Assembly (NCBI GenBank): GCA_030765045.1 | Contig: CM060962.1 | Span: 210,450,136-210,514,135, forward strand | Origin: Tenodera sinensis | Taxonomy: Eukaryota > Arthropoda > Insecta > Mantodea > Mantidae | Direction: 5' to 3' | Length of the DNA stretch: 64,000 bases | Shown: piece by piece, positions 34,789 through 45,555 of the stretch | Numbering within the stretch: the stretch's first letter is position 1 | Layout of the letters: every line of letters starts with the position of its first letter | The notes under the pieces: generated by a model | What the model was told of the DNA's origin: nothing | Seen by the model: the letters and a program-made list of their open reading frames with translations, nothing else | The model's database searches: none | Program-made: the position numbers and the translations under genes

Positions 34789-34908
34789 TTCATGAACTAC
34801 TTTCTGTACCTCAGTCTCTGTAATAGGACATATGAAAATAGATTCCCTGCAATTGTTTACTTCTATGATTTTACCCTGGGTATGTTTAGACTGATTTAAG
34901 GTAATGAG

Positions 34909-36250
34909 TCAGTTCGCTATTTCAGCGAAGTATGTATTGAAGCACTCTGCTATGTGCTGAGGATTTGAGCTACTCTTCCTTCTTTCACAGTTTATTATCT
35001 CCAACACTGCCTTTGTTTTGTTTTTTGCATTTTCTACAATTCTTTCATTTTCTTGTCTTTTAGCTTCCAGTATTACTTTCCGATAAATACTTTTATATTT
35101 CTTTACATAGTTCCTAAAATCATATGTTGTATTTCCCTGCTTCAATTGTCTACACGAGAATCTAAACCTATTACTTGAAGTTTTGGTTCCTTTTGTAATC
35201 CACCCATTATGAGGTTGATTTTTTGTTTTTATACGTGTTAGTGGGAATGCAATGTTTAACCAGTATAGAAATGTATTTGCGAAGGTATTGAACTTTTCAT
35301 TAGTATCACTTTTTTGAAAGAGCATCTCCCACGTTTCCCCTTTAATTAAGTTTTTAAAACTTTCTATGTTTTCTGGGTTGAAAATTCTTTTTGTAAAGGA
35401 TCCTGCTTGCACAATATGTCTGGAAGTTGTTGCCTCGACAGCAAGTATTTGACCATAGTGGTCAGATAGGGCCATGTCCTCCACAAGCGATTGTATTTGG
35501 GGTTTCGATTTTTCTATGATCATTACATCCAATAGTGACTTTTTATGATTTGTTACTCTTGTTGGTTCTTTTACAGTGTTGATTAAGTTATATACTGATA
35601 GCAAATCTTTTACTTTGTTTACTATACTACAATCTTCCATGAAGTCTATGTTCCAGTCCCCACATACTATGAGAGTCTTAGGTCTCCTACTTAGATGGGA
35701 AAGAACAAATTCCAGTTTAGTTAAAAAAATATTGTAATTGGTATTTAGTGCCCTGTAGATACATATAATAATTAGCTTTTGCTCATTTATTTCTACCACT
35801 GACAGCTCGAAGTTCCTATCTTCCTTTAGGTCCTCAAATAGATCTATATTTCTAGTTTTCATGTTTGATCTAACATATATACATGACCCCCCCATGCTGG
35901 TACGTTTTCCTACAGTAGGAATCTACTAGCCTGAACGGTTTGAGGTTTATTTCTGTTAACTGCTCTGGTTTTAACCAATGTTCAGTTATGCATAGAACAT
36001 CTACATGCAGCAAGCCTGTGTTTAGTAGCACTTCTAATTGTGTTATTTTATTTGTTATACTCTGTAAATTTTGGTACAATACATAGAATTTATTGGATAT
36101 TCTTTCCCTTCCACTACCACATACCTTTGAGCCTGGTTTAATTAGTCTGTTTTCTTCTCCTAGTTCCCCTCTAGCTACGGGAGAATCACTTTGCACAACA
36201 GTCCACCCAGGGCCAGCACCATATGTTGGAACTAAGTCACCATATTGCAT
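34909..36250 (-). pseudogene. LINE ORF2 endonuclease domain, copy 1 (frame change)
   Basis: 36250-35870 gives YVLYQNLQSITNKITQLEVL, LCITEHWL and YQHGGVMYIC. The frame then shifts, and 35895-34909 continues with IYVRSNM, LIVCGDWNIDF, LLDVMIIEKS and LSDHYGQI, followed by a linker to NTYFAEIAN and TGA. The apurinic-endonuclease-like residues are visible (N in YQN, E in TEHWL, D/N in GDWN, D/H in SDH). Two lesions, the shift near 35885 and the TGA, break the enzyme. The start codon region is displaced by the insertion at 36273. Confidence 0.85.
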
Positions 36251-36272
36251 CTTTCTACCGCACCCTTTTAAT

Positions 36273-36383
36273 AGTGCCCGTTAAGAAAACAGTTACATGA
36301 AAGCCACGGTTCAAAAGTATTGGAAAGCACAAATGCTAATGGCTTCATTGCCAGATGCAAGGCACTAGAAAACAACAACAACA
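36273..36383 (+). repeat. Family F retroposon, 111 bp, inserted in the LINE
   Basis: It is flanked by ACCGCACCCTTTTAAT at 36257-36272 and 36384-36399, a perfect 16-bp duplication. It ends in AAAACAACAACAAC and contains TGGCTTCATTGCCAGATGC and GCACTAG, which match the 3' end of the copy at 17383-17649. It also begins AGTGCC, complementary to GGCACT near its end. Confidence 0.75.
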
Positions 36384-36508
36384 ACCGCACCCTTTTAATG
36401 AGTTTTGCCTCTCATTTGGCATGCTATTTGATTTTGATTTTGCACTGGGAGCTATTTGGCTCTTATCCTCCACAGCACCTAGGTCAATCACATCCACCCT
36501 TCTGTTCA

Positions 36509-37030
36509 CTAGTTTCCCTTCAGCACCCAGAAGATTGCATTGTTCATGAGTTGACCAAAATTATATGATCCCCTACGATTTAAGTGAGTTCCATCTCTGG
36601 CAAAGTCATTATCGTGCACCCAATAGTTCCTGTCCACCACTAAGCAGTTTTCCTCACGGCACATCTCATCCAGTTCTTGGTTGATTCTACTTATTTTTCC
36701 GTTGGTAACACCCCATCTACGCAGAACACCACTGATTATGATTTTAGTGTCACGTGTTTGCGATCGAATCGCATGCACCAGGTCCCTTGCTTCTGAGGTT
36801 ATTTGCTCTGCTCTAACTCCTATTCGAATGTTATTCGTGCCCGCATGTACAAGTACGACATTCGGCTGTTCTTCATTGAGGTTCATTTTTTCCACTTTGT
36901 TTTGTAATTCACTTAGCGTTATGCCTGGGAAGCAATGCACTCTGTATCCTTTTTCTTTGCATGCCTCCTCAGAGAATTTCAATAAAGAATCGCCAATCAC
37001 CAAAACCGGAGCTTTCTTTTTTATTTCCAC
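36509..37030 (-). CDS. LINE ORF1 SGNH-hydrolase (esterase-like) module, copy 1
   Basis: 173 open codons. Block I is VLVIGDSLL (catalytic Ser), block III HAGTNNI (oxyanion Asn), and block V ARDGTHLNRRG (catalytic Asp and His). Length and order fit the SGNH fold. Esterase modules of this type occur in ORF1 of CR1/L2 LINEs, where they are thought to aid membrane or RNP association. The substrate is unknown. The first codon given is GTG, two codons after a stop. The coiled-coil ORF upstream is in the same frame. Stop at 36509 is followed by ORF2. Confidence 0.85.
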   Translation of the reverse strand: MEIKKKAPVLVIGDSLLKFSEEACKEKGYRVHCFPGITLSELQNKVEKMNLNEEQPNVVLVHAGTNNIRIGVRAEQITSEARDLVHAIRSQTRDTKIIISGVLRRWGVTNGKISRINQELDEMCREENCLVVDRNYWVHDNDFARDGTHLNRRGSYNFGQLMNNAIFWVLKGN

Positions 37031-37177
37031 CTTCTTTTAGTTCACCACACACCACATTTCCATTTCTGCAGTTATCCCGTATTACACTATCTTCGCACAG
37101 AGCATCAAACATGTTTCCATCGGCGATGGATTTAGGTGGACCACCCGCCATCTTGTTCACTGCCGGTCCTTTCTTTT

Positions 37178-37577
37178 TCATAATTGTGGTAAAGAAACCA
37201 CAACCTTAAGCGCGGTTTTTAGATTTTCATTCTCAGCTTTTAACTTACTAATTTCTTTCTGCGCAGTCGTAAGATCCCTTGTTAATAGGTTCAAGACCAT
37301 AAGAAGCGACGCTATCGTTTCTGCATCCCGCATTGAAAATTCAGTCTGCGTTTCACTCGCATTTAGCCGCTCAGATTTTTTGACATTTATCGCTTCCCCG
37401 GAGTTATCTTCATTCACACTTCTTTTCCTATCGTTTTTATGTCCTTGTAACATATCCTGAGATTCACTTTCAGTTTCTTCCCTGTAAATTTTTTATGAAA
37501 CTTGCTTGGCTGATCGTGTTGTAACTCCAACTGCCGCCGCCACCGCCGCCACCGCCACCATCTTGTTACTGTCCATA
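37178..37577 (-). pseudogene. LINE ORF1 N-terminal coiled-coil module, copy 1
   Basis: An ATG at 37577 starts MDSNKMVAVAA, an Ala/Val run and TTRSAKQVS, then a stop, then KIYREETESESQDMLQGHKN and a leucine-rich coiled coil (VLNLLTRDLTTAQKEISKLK) to 37178. The TRSxA start is shared with copy 2 (LTRSKARK). Coiled coils in LINE ORF1 drive multimerisation. One in-frame stop splits the module in this copy. Confidence 0.7.
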
Positions 37578-37738
37578 CCTTTCTTGTTTGGCACCGATAA
37601 TAATAAAAACTATATACATATACAATGATACAATGGTATAATGATACATTGAGACAAACATACAACAATGTACCCAGCATTTGCTTTAGCGGCTGAGGAA
37701 AATGGAAAAACCTCAGCCAGGTACCTTAGAACAGAATA

Positions 37739-38893
37739 TACATGGGTTGATTTTTTAACAGTGGCAACAATGCTGTAACAATGCCATGAAACGGAGCCAG
37801 GTAATATAATTTATACCAGAGGTAGGTTAGATGCCCACCCTCCCTCAGAGCAAATGAACTCATCCCTCCCCCCCCACTCCATGCATGTGCAACAACAATA
37901 GCAGTCATATAGTTTTGAACAAGCCCTTGTAGAATATAGGCACAATGATTTTGAAGCAAGATCAGAGGAGCTGGTTGAAAATTGAATGTGAATGCCTTAC
38001 CACACAATAGCTAAGATGTCAAAGTCTTCAAAGAACAGAACACCAGTGTTCCTGAATCGGCCAATGATACCAGATTGGCATCATTGACTGTGCTTAAAAT
38101 TCTGAAAAAACAGCTGAGAATGTGGAAACTCACTTCAAGATGGGTTCCATATGGTTTGACTGAAAATCAGGAATGGCTGTGATATGATATACAGCTTGTA
38201 CACACTTGGAATGATGATCATTTCTATTGGTGAGACCTAGCCAGAGCTTATGAACCACTGCTGAAACACCAATCAAACGAGAGGTGCCATCACAGGTCAC
38301 CGCAAAAAGTAACAGTTCAGCAGACTGCAATCAACGTGAAACTTGTGCTGAACCTTGCCCATGACTGGAATGCTGTCATCATAAATCATATCATTCCAAA
38401 AAAATTTACCATTACTGTGGAGTAGAAATGTACATTTTTGCAAAATAATTTACCAGTAGCTTTAGGAACAAAACAAAAATGCTTCCTGAATAACCCACCC
38501 ATCATTCTGCATGACAACGCAAGTGCCAATGCAGCAGTGGTTGTGATGGATATGTTCAGTTGTTGGAGCTGGGAAGTGTTGTATCACCCCCCTCCCCCCT
38601 TATTCTCCAGATCTAAGCCCCTGTAAACATGATCTTCTCCCTAAAATGAAAGAACCATTTCATGGAACCTGCTTCCGCACAGTTGATGATGTTCTCCAGG
38701 CAACCAACTGCTCCCTTCACCATATCCAGAGATTAGGCAGTGCCAACGGCATCCAACATGTTCTATATCAGTGGGAACATGTGATACACAACACAGGTGA
38801 TTACATTGTAGGCCTGTAAAATTTAAAACATTATATGAATGCTGTGTATCTAAATAAAAAATAGTTGCCACGATTAAAAAATCAACCCATGTA
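37739..38893 (+). mobile_element. mariner-family DNA transposon, 1,155 bp, both ends present
   Basis: The terminal inverted repeats are about 30 bp, begin TACATGGGTTGATTTTTTAA and match at 28 of 30 positions between ends. TA is duplicated at 37737-37738 and 38894-38895. Inside, the + strand holds a broken transposase: a WVPYGLTENQ block near 38140-38165, then ILHDNASANAAVVVMDMF with the second catalytic Asp near 38500-38555. YSPDLSPC-like and KMKEPFHGTCF segments and an HNTGDYIVGL end near 38785-38815 follow. The HDNA-to-KEPxxG spacing resembles the rosa/DD41D-like mariners. Many stops, so it is not autonomous. Confidence 0.85.
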
Positions 38894-38956
38894 TATTAAC
38901 ATTTTATGGTAAATTTTACCAGAATAATAAATCCAATGGAGAATGATGACAGTTGA

Positions 38957-39582
38957 GACAGAATATCAGAAGACCCCAAAAGAAAATCGTTTATGTGAAT
39001 ATTTGTTAAAAGTGTAATTTGTTTTTTGATGTTGGTGTGATTTGATTAAATGGCGAAAACGTGTTGCAAATGCTCGTTGTTACGAACAACTAAGTTAGTT
39101 TAAAGACGTCATAAATATTTCCATATTTGATTTTAATATATATATTAAAATATTAGAATTATATGTGTTCCATAATAAAAGTAGGGGAGGATGGTTAAGG
39201 ATCGCTTCCCTAACAAGAAAGAACTATTTGAGGGACGAAAAAGGAGGGTGTCACGTGAGGACGCCATAAACTGCCCATTCGTGTGTGTGTAATCAAGACA
39301 TAAGGACGTATTGGTGTGACGTGTGGGTATGGAACTTTCACCAGACTTTCATCAAGCATTGGTTCCACTAAATGAAAAGGTGGAAGCGTTTTAAATCATT
39401 TAGAATGGTGCTGAGAGGAATTATTTAATGTAAAGTATCGATGAAGTGTTAATAAAATAATACATTGTGGTGAAGAAACATCGTGTGATTTTTCATTCCA
39501 TCCGTTAACAAGCCCTGAGATCACAAAGATCTCAATAGCTCAAAGACACAACGTTAATAATAATTACAAAAACCGCACCACA
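38957..39582 (+). repeat. Dispersed repeat family C, copy 4
   Basis: The longest clear copy with 20389-21030. It shares CCCAAAAGAAAATCGTTTAT before the TGTTACGAACAA point, AAGGATCGCTTCCCTAACAA in the middle and ACCGCACCACA at the end. The stretch from TGTTACG (39079) to GTTAACA (near 39509) would have LTR-like TG...CA ends. The shared flanks outside argue that the repeat is larger than that. Confidence 0.75.
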
Positions 39583-39834
39583 GTCTTGAAGACAATCATC
39601 AGGCATCCTCTTGAGCTGAAGTGAACAGGACCCTTGCAGCAAATAAGTTCATAAGCACACTATTGAACATATTCTTCTAGGGAGTAAAACTGATTTGTCT
39701 TTCAAGAAACTTATGTAACTCTACTTCATATTTGTTTATAGGTTATGCTTTTCATGTATCCTGGTAAGTAGTTATATAATTTTAATCTGTTATACTGTGC
39801 TTTTTTTCACTTCCTCTACTAATGTAATTACAGT

Positions 39835-40385
39835 AAGTAGAGAAGGTATTGTATTCCACCCAAACATTTGATACTGAGACATCACTGGAAATAATATGCT
39901 TTGAGACTTCCTGAATCTAAAAAAGCATTTTAGAAAAAAAATTTATGTACGTGTGTCTCTGATGATTTTGATTTAAGTTACCATATACTTAAGATATTTT
40001 CATGATAAATGAAAATATTGAATTTTCTGGGGATAGCTTCCGAATCATCTTCATTCAGAATGGCTTGTGTATAACTAGTAAAGAAATAGACAAAATCTTA
40101 CTAAAAAAGATGTAGATCTTGTTAAAGGACAACGCATTTATGTCAAATAAGTTTTTTTTTGTGGAGTTAACCATTTCTGTCATATCCCATGTTATTAGTT
40201 TGAATTTCCCAATACGTGTACTTTTAAAAATGGAAAGTTATCTAATTCTTCTCCCAGTCATACAAATAGAATGGAATTTCAAAGCCATCACATAGTGACC
40301 AGCTCTTAAAAGGTTTGACTATCACTTAAGCCTACCGTATTCTCCTATTCACATTGCGCCTAAAAGAAAATATTCCCATTCCCAT
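39835..40385 (+). repeat. Dispersed repeat family D, copy 3 (internally deleted)
   Basis: It contains GGTATTGTATTCCACCCAAA, the CTGAATCTAAAAAAGCATTT segment and later blocks near CACATTGCGCCTA. The part with the TGTCTGTC and CTCAAAAACG landmarks is missing. It abuts the piggyBac relic. Confidence 0.65.
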
Positions 40386-40393
40386 CTACAGGC

Positions 40394-42200
40394 TTGGACA
40401 GGCACTTTTTCTGGAGAATTATACGTTTTCTTTGGCTTGGCAGTGCTTATGACCAGAGTAAAGAAACACACAACAGCAGAATATTGGACAAAAATCCCCC
40501 TTATTGCCACTCTGCAGACTACATGTCCAAAGATCAATGTCTTTTACAACTAAGACTTTTATACTTCAATGACAAAACACAGGGTGATGGAGACAGACTG
40601 CATAAATTGAGACCTATTATTGAAGATTTTAAACATACTTTCAGTGAGTTATTCACGCCATTTCAAAATCTCTGCATTGATGAAAGCCTTATGCTATTCA
40701 AAGGTTGCCTTTCATTCAAACAGTACATCCCTTCCAAAAGACACAGGTTTGGTGTAAAAGTGTTGATCACTGCAACCTTGGGGTGTCAGGGGCTATGGTA
40801 CAAACCCTCACTACAAGCTACCTGCATAAAGGGCACAACTTGTGGCTAGACAATTGGTATTCCAGTCCTCTTCTTTATAACTGGCTACATGCACATAGAA
40901 CAAATGCTTGTGGTACTGTTAGAAAGAACAGAAAAGGAATGCCAAGACACAGCAAAATTGGACAAGGGATAGTTAGAATCTGCACATATAAACAATATGT
41001 GGGCACTAAAGTGATTGGACAGATGAGAGGTGTGTGCTAATTTTCACACAGACTCAATGAGACCAACAAGCAAAGTTGACTAAAAGACAAACATGCGAAT
41101 AATGAAACCTTACTGTGTTATGGACTACAAGAGTGTTCGAATCAGGCTTTCTGATGAGGGGGGCAAACTTGAGTTTATGTTGTATTTATGGCAATAATGG
41201 TAGTAATACCAGTGTAGTAGTATTGGTGTGCTATATACATAAAATGTATGTAGAAGCAGCAATATGCATTTTACTGACTTTAACAACACCGTGATTTTGT
41301 GTTTCTGAACAGTACAGACATATAACTCTCCCAAAACTGGGCAATGAAAGTCAGGAGTGATTTGTTTTCCATTTTTCAAATCTATTTTTGTCTACACATT
41401 AGTTCAATACACCTACTCTCACTATTTTCACTAATACATGTCACTTCCAATGCTGCAATTTTAACCTGAGAAGCTGCAATATTAATATTACTTGAAGCTG
41501 AAGCCTGGAGTACATCGCTGTCATTACTTTCCATATCTTTTTTCTTGTCACAAATTTATCCATGCTGATGAACAAGAAACTGAACTGAATACTGCAAGCT
41601 ACAATCATTATCATACTTTTGCTTACTCACAGGTCGCACTCGTACCATATACAGTCTGCATCAAAAGTGGCCGGGGAAATTATTTAATGAGAGGGGGGAA
41701 TCCCCCATCCTCCCTGTTAATTCGAACCCTGGACTACAATAAGAATATGGGTCCTGTGGACAGGTCAGATATGATGATAGGCTCCTTCAAGTGTGTAAGG
41801 AAGACATTGAAGTGGTGTAGGAAATTCTTTTTTCATCTGTTAGACATGCCACTTTTAAATGCACACTCACTATACAACTTCAAAGCAGTATCACACTGGC
41901 TGACTTTCAACATATTCTGATTACAGAACTATTTCAAGAATTCCATATACCAAGACTAACCACTAAACTTGAGAAGCCTTTTTCTGGTGACCAACCCTTA
42001 AGACTGACTGAAAGACATTTTATTTCACTAATATCATTAACACCAAATAATAAAAACCTGCCAGAATGTGTCATGTGTGCTCCAACACCACCCTTGGCCA
42101 GAAAAAAAGAAAAGACAAAGTACATGTGTGCCAAATGCAATATGAGCTTATGTATACACCCCTGTTTCAAAATTTACCATACACAAATCAGATTTTGAAA
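40394..42200 (+). pseudogene. piggyBac-type transposase relic
   Basis: The + strand pieces are MSKDQCLLQLRLLYFND, DRLHKLRPIIEDFKHTFSEL, LCIDESLMLFKG with the first catalytic Asp, RHRFGVKVL, then after a frame change LWLDNWYSSPLL with the second Asp. A gap of about 450 bp without clear coding follows, then DYNKNMGPVDRSDMM with the third Asp, and a C-terminal zinc-finger tail (MCAKCNMSLCIHPCF). The order is that of the PGBD/piggyBac family (cut-and-paste at TTAA). At least three frame changes make it non-functional. I could not find terminal inverted repeats. Confidence 0.82.
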
Positions 42201-42238
42201 GTATTATGCACTAATGACCAGAAATTGATTAACAGTGT

Positions 42239-42420
42239 GCCCACTGACTGCTGCTGTACAGTTTAGTTGCTGTAGGATCGGTTCAAGCCCAAAATGCCAC
42301 AGTATAGGCCTTCATACTAAACCCTGTGGACATCCTTTACTTATTGGTCTTGACATTTGAAGGTCATGTAAAATTACCTTTCTATTATGACAGTAGTCAT
42401 GAAGGACAGCCTCATATTCC
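42239..42420 (-). pseudogene. Fragment of the R1/Jockey-like LINE also found at 45.5-50.6 kb
   Basis: Nearly the same as 46680-46830. It covers RT motif B, read as GCPQGV-like on the - strand, up to the segment before YADD. It has no flanking domains. Confidence 0.65.
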
Positions 42421-42897
42421 CATTGTACCTACTACAAAATGTCTCTTGAAGCAATTTTGCAAACATTTATTTTGATTAACATGACGTAGATAGGATGATA
42501 AACTTTTGTAATAATAGTTTGTAGAAGAGATACAAAAGAAAGAAGCTGAAGTGATAATTAAATCTTTAAATAGTAGATCTCCATTTGCTGGTTTTGAAAT
42601 CCATTCTTTGCATCAATGATAAACAAATGAATGGTGACTTAGCACTTATACATAAAAAGGGAAAAAGAGTTTTGAAAATTCAAACCAATGGCAATGAATA
42701 TCTCAATTTCACACACCTACATGCACATATGCACACACAGACAAGTTTTTCTAAACTGTTTTTTCTGGATGGGGTGACTTCAAAACATACTTCCGCTCAA
42801 ATGTTTATATTGGATACTACATTTCCTCTTTGTTCTAAAGGTAAGAGAAAAGGAATATTACCTAAAAGTGAATAAAAGAATGTAATTTTTGTTTCAG
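42421..42897. other. Intron sequence, nothing recognised
   Basis: AT-rich sequence, with a CACACAC-type stretch near 42730, up to the acceptor TTTTTGTTTCAG. Confidence 0.5.
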
Positions 42898-43074
42898 GCT
42901 TTTTTGCTTCAATCCCAGATTGTCGAAGGTGTGATTCACCTCGCACTGTCCATCCTGAATGTATGCCCATTCCCGTGCCCCATGGTGACCACCATTATCC
43001 TCAGGTTAATCATTCAACGGGAGAAAGACTTTGCTTTTCATTCATGAGGTCACTTCCAGGACAGCTACATCTTG
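42898..43074 (+). CDS. Haem peroxidase exon (Cys-rich and PIPVP segment)
   Basis: The acceptor TTTTTGTTTCAG ends at 42897 and the donor GTATGC begins at 43075. The exon encodes GFFASIPDCRRCDSP, HPECMPIPVPHGDHHYP, and ERLCFSFMRSLPGQLHL. The CxxC, HPEC and PIPVPxGD patterns, followed by CxxFxRSLPGQ, are family signatures between the distal His and the conserved REQINQ block. Its four Cys should be in disulphides, as expected for a secreted enzyme. Phase 1 at both ends. Confidence 0.95.
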
Positions 43075-43284
43075 GTATGCAAATAGGATTATAAGTATTA
43101 AACTTTAGGATTTATCAGTTGTTAAGACCAGAGTGATACAGCCTTTAATAATATCAAGATATCTCAAAATATATATTGTGTCAGATCATTAAATAAAATT
43201 TAGAATTAATTGAAGGTTCGCTATGATTATACTACATCTCACTTACACGAGCTACTTAGAGAAACATGCTGCAAGTGCCTTCTG

Positions 43285-43405
43285 TTAAATCTTTAAAACA
43301 TGGCACACATATGCAGAGGACATATTTGTAGTGGTACCAAGGAACTTATTGGATGATGCATTGAAGTTGCTCAATATCAAGACAGATCTATACAGTTCAC
43401 AATGG
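43285..43405 (+). pseudogene. Penelope-like RT fragment
   Basis: One frame reads KTWHTYAEDIFVVVPRNLLD followed by DALKLLNIKTDLYSSQW. It aligns with WYRYVNDIFAVVPKKHINVA in the element at 46.8-49.2 kb. The catalytic motif has become YAED. It is a short orphan piece next to a microsatellite. Confidence 0.65.
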
Positions 43406-43410
43406 TACAG

Positions 43411-44065
43411 TATACACAGACACCCACACACACACGCACATGCATGTGCACGCACACTCACACGCGCACACACACACACACGTGTGCATGCCTGCACGCA
43501 CATTCACCCATATCCACACCCCCACACCCCAAACCCCAACCCATCCACCCACCCACACTCCCACACCCCAACCCCCAACCCATCCACCCACTCCCACCCC
43601 CCACTCCCCACACACCTTCTTCTTCTTCTTCTTCTTCTTCTTCTTCTTCTTCTTCTTCTTCTTCTTCTTCTTCTTCTTCTTCTTCTTCTTCTTCTTCTTC
43701 TTCTTCTTCTTCTTCTTCTTCTTCTCCTTCTCCTTCTCCTTCTCCTCCTCCTTCTTCTTCTTCTTCTTCTTCTTCTTCTTCTTCTTCTTCTTCTTCTTCT
43801 TCTGCTCCTCCTCCTCCGTCGTCGTCGTCTTCTTCTTCTTCTCCTCCTCTGTCGTCGTCTTCTTCTTCTTCCTCCTCTTCCTCTTCCTCTTCCTCCTCCT
43901 CTTCTTCCCCTTCCCCTTCCCCTTCTCCTTCTCCTTCTCCTCCTTTGCTTCCTCCTCCTTCTTCTTCTTCTTCTTCTTCTTCTTCTTCATCTTCCCCTTC
44001 TTGTTGTTGTTGTTCTTCTTCTCCTGTTCCTTCTCCTTCTCCTCCTCCTTCTTCTTTGTCTTCGT
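43411..44065. repeat. Compound microsatellite: (CA)n, CCCA-rich, then (TTC)n
   Basis: CA-rich at 43411-43500, CCCACAC-type at 43500-43616, then about 440 bp of TTC/CTC triplets. The poly-Ser, poly-Phe, poly-Leu and poly-Lys frames on both strands are artefacts. Confidence 0.93.
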
Positions 44066-44136
44066 GAATCGGATAATATCCTGTTCATTTCCCCTTTAAT
44101 TCATCGGATGACTCCTAAATGCTGTCAGTCCATCTC

Positions 44137-44475
44137 CTAGTGTGTCTTCCTCTCTTCCTTTTCCCATCTAAAGGCCTGCCTTCTTTGTCTCTTTTCGACT
44201 AGACAGTTGTTTCCCATCCTGTTAATGTGTTCTTCCCAATATTTGCATCGCTCATTGATAAATTTCATTATATGCTGAATTTGGCAATTTTTTCTGATTT
44301 CTGTATTGTGTATTTTATCTAATAAAGCTTTTCCTTGAATTGTTCTTAATATTTTCAATTTGCATGTACTTAATATTTCTTTTGTTTTGACTATATCTGC
44401 TCTGGTTTCTGTTGAATAAGTTAAGATTGGTCTAACTATTGTTTTATAAATGCAGACTTTACTCGCTACTGCCAT
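44137..44475 (-). pseudogene. LINE C-terminal fragment (RTE/BovB-like style)
   Basis: 112 codons: KVCIYKTIVRPILTYSTETR, ILRTIQGKALLDKI, and CKYWEEHINRM with EKRQRRQAFRW. This thumb/connection pattern (IYKTxVRPxLTYxxET and WxxHxNRM) is typical just past the RT of RTE-like and related LINEs. No other domain lies nearby. Confidence 0.65.
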
Positions 44476-44559
44476 ATACTTATTTCACCAAATTATGTCT
44501 TTTATGCATTCTGATATCTGCACTGCTGATGCAAAGAAGAACATATTAAGGAACACTTA

Positions 44560-44871
44560 ACACTATGGATACTCCACATAGTGTCAGTCAATCGTTTCAG
44601 TCCTAAAATTATACAACAAATGATTAACAAATACCAAAAACTCAAAAACATCAGGGAGACTTCCACATTAGAACCCCAAAAAGGATTCCTCCAATACAAG
44701 AAATTCACATACCATCCTTGGGCAGGCCAAAGAATTAAAAAGTTATTCGGAAAACTAACATCATTCTCACATCACAAAACAGATACAGTATACAAAACAT
44801 TACCTTACACATCCTTAAAAGACAGAATCCCCCACACTGTAAGATCTGGTATTTTATACAAGGGTGGTTTG
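44560..44871 (+). pseudogene. Penelope-like element fragment ahead of the GIY-YIG domain
   Basis: It reads RFSPKIIQQMINKYQKLKNI, RIKKLFGKLTSFSHHKTD, and IPHTVRSGILYK. In Penelope-like proteins the linker to the endonuclease ends in a SGIYKI-type motif, as here. The frame is cut at a TA by the mariner end at 44872. Confidence 0.55.
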
Positions 44872-45135
44872 ATAAGTTCTTGGAATCACCATGAGAGGTC
44901 AGCTGTAGCGCCACAAGTTGTTCACGTGATATTCGATGAACTGTTGCCTGTAAACACGTGTCATGACAATGTTCTTGGGAGACAGCTGTAGTGGTGATGT
45001 GACTGTATTGTTATTCCTGCATAGTGATTTGCGAAGATGGAAAAAATTGAGATTTGAGCAGTGATTAAGTATGTCGTGAAGAAAGGTATGAAAGCAAAGG
45101 ACATTCATGCTGATTTTCTGAATACACTAGGGGAC
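44872..45135 (+). pseudogene. 5' end of a mariner transposon
   Basis: It starts CAAGGGTGGTTTGATAAGTT after a TA. An ATG near 45037 begins MEKIEI, then AVIKYVVKKGMKAKDIHADF, the typical helix-turn-helix start of mariner transposases. The rest of the element is missing. Confidence 0.6.
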
Positions 45136-45555
45136 TAAAAGTGAAAGAGGAAGTGGCTTCCTAGCTTGTGCTGCCACATACTAGAGGGCACCTATTTATT
45201 AACCTGGTGTCTATCTTATATACCAGGCTTATTTTCATCGGTTACAGTTTTCATTATACAATTTTCAATTCTTTTACAAATTGCAATACAATTTAATATT
45301 ATGGGGAAAAATATATACATAACAAAGAAAACAACAAACATAAACAAGAAGAAGACGCATATAAGCACAATTGGGCACACATAATCAGTCCTTGATCACA
45401 ATTTGACTATGTACCATGAATATAGATAGAGCCAACATGAAGAGGCATAATGAACATAAAAAGTATAAAGAGTAACACAAACATTAAAGTACAACACAAA
45501 GATGTACATACACATTAAACAGATGTACATTTTGAACTTAAAATGGAGCAGATAT
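45136..45555. other. Intron sequence, nothing recognised
   Basis: AT-rich sequence between the mariner fragment and the LINE tail. It may include the LINE 3' untranslated region. Confidence 0.4.

Larger units (their letters stand above)
33130..37600 (-). mobile_element. CR1/L2-type LINE with a hydrolase-encoding ORF1, copy 1 (slightly broken)
   Basis: On the - strand the order is a 5' leader, a coiled-coil ORF1 start, an SGNH-hydrolase ORF, and ORF2 with endonuclease and RT. The tail ends with GTGGTGAATAAACAATAAAC near 33130. Esterase-type ORF1 domains are known from CR1 and L2 LINEs. ORF2 is disabled by a frame change near 35885, a TGA at 34909-34911, and a 111-bp insertion at 36273-36383. 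The second copy at 60.7-64 kb has the same gene order with a different sequence, so these are related but not identical families. Confidence 0.85.

Noticed and set aside
39079..39515. Solo LTR with TGTTACG...TAACA ends
   Set aside because: Similarity to the copy at 20.4 kb continues about 100 bp upstream and 70 bp downstream of these points, so the repeat boundary lies outside. An LTR origin stays possible but is not supported here.
43331..44140. Long poly-Ser, poly-Leu, poly-Phe and poly-Lys frames
   Set aside because: The same artefact over (CA)n and (TTC)n repeats.
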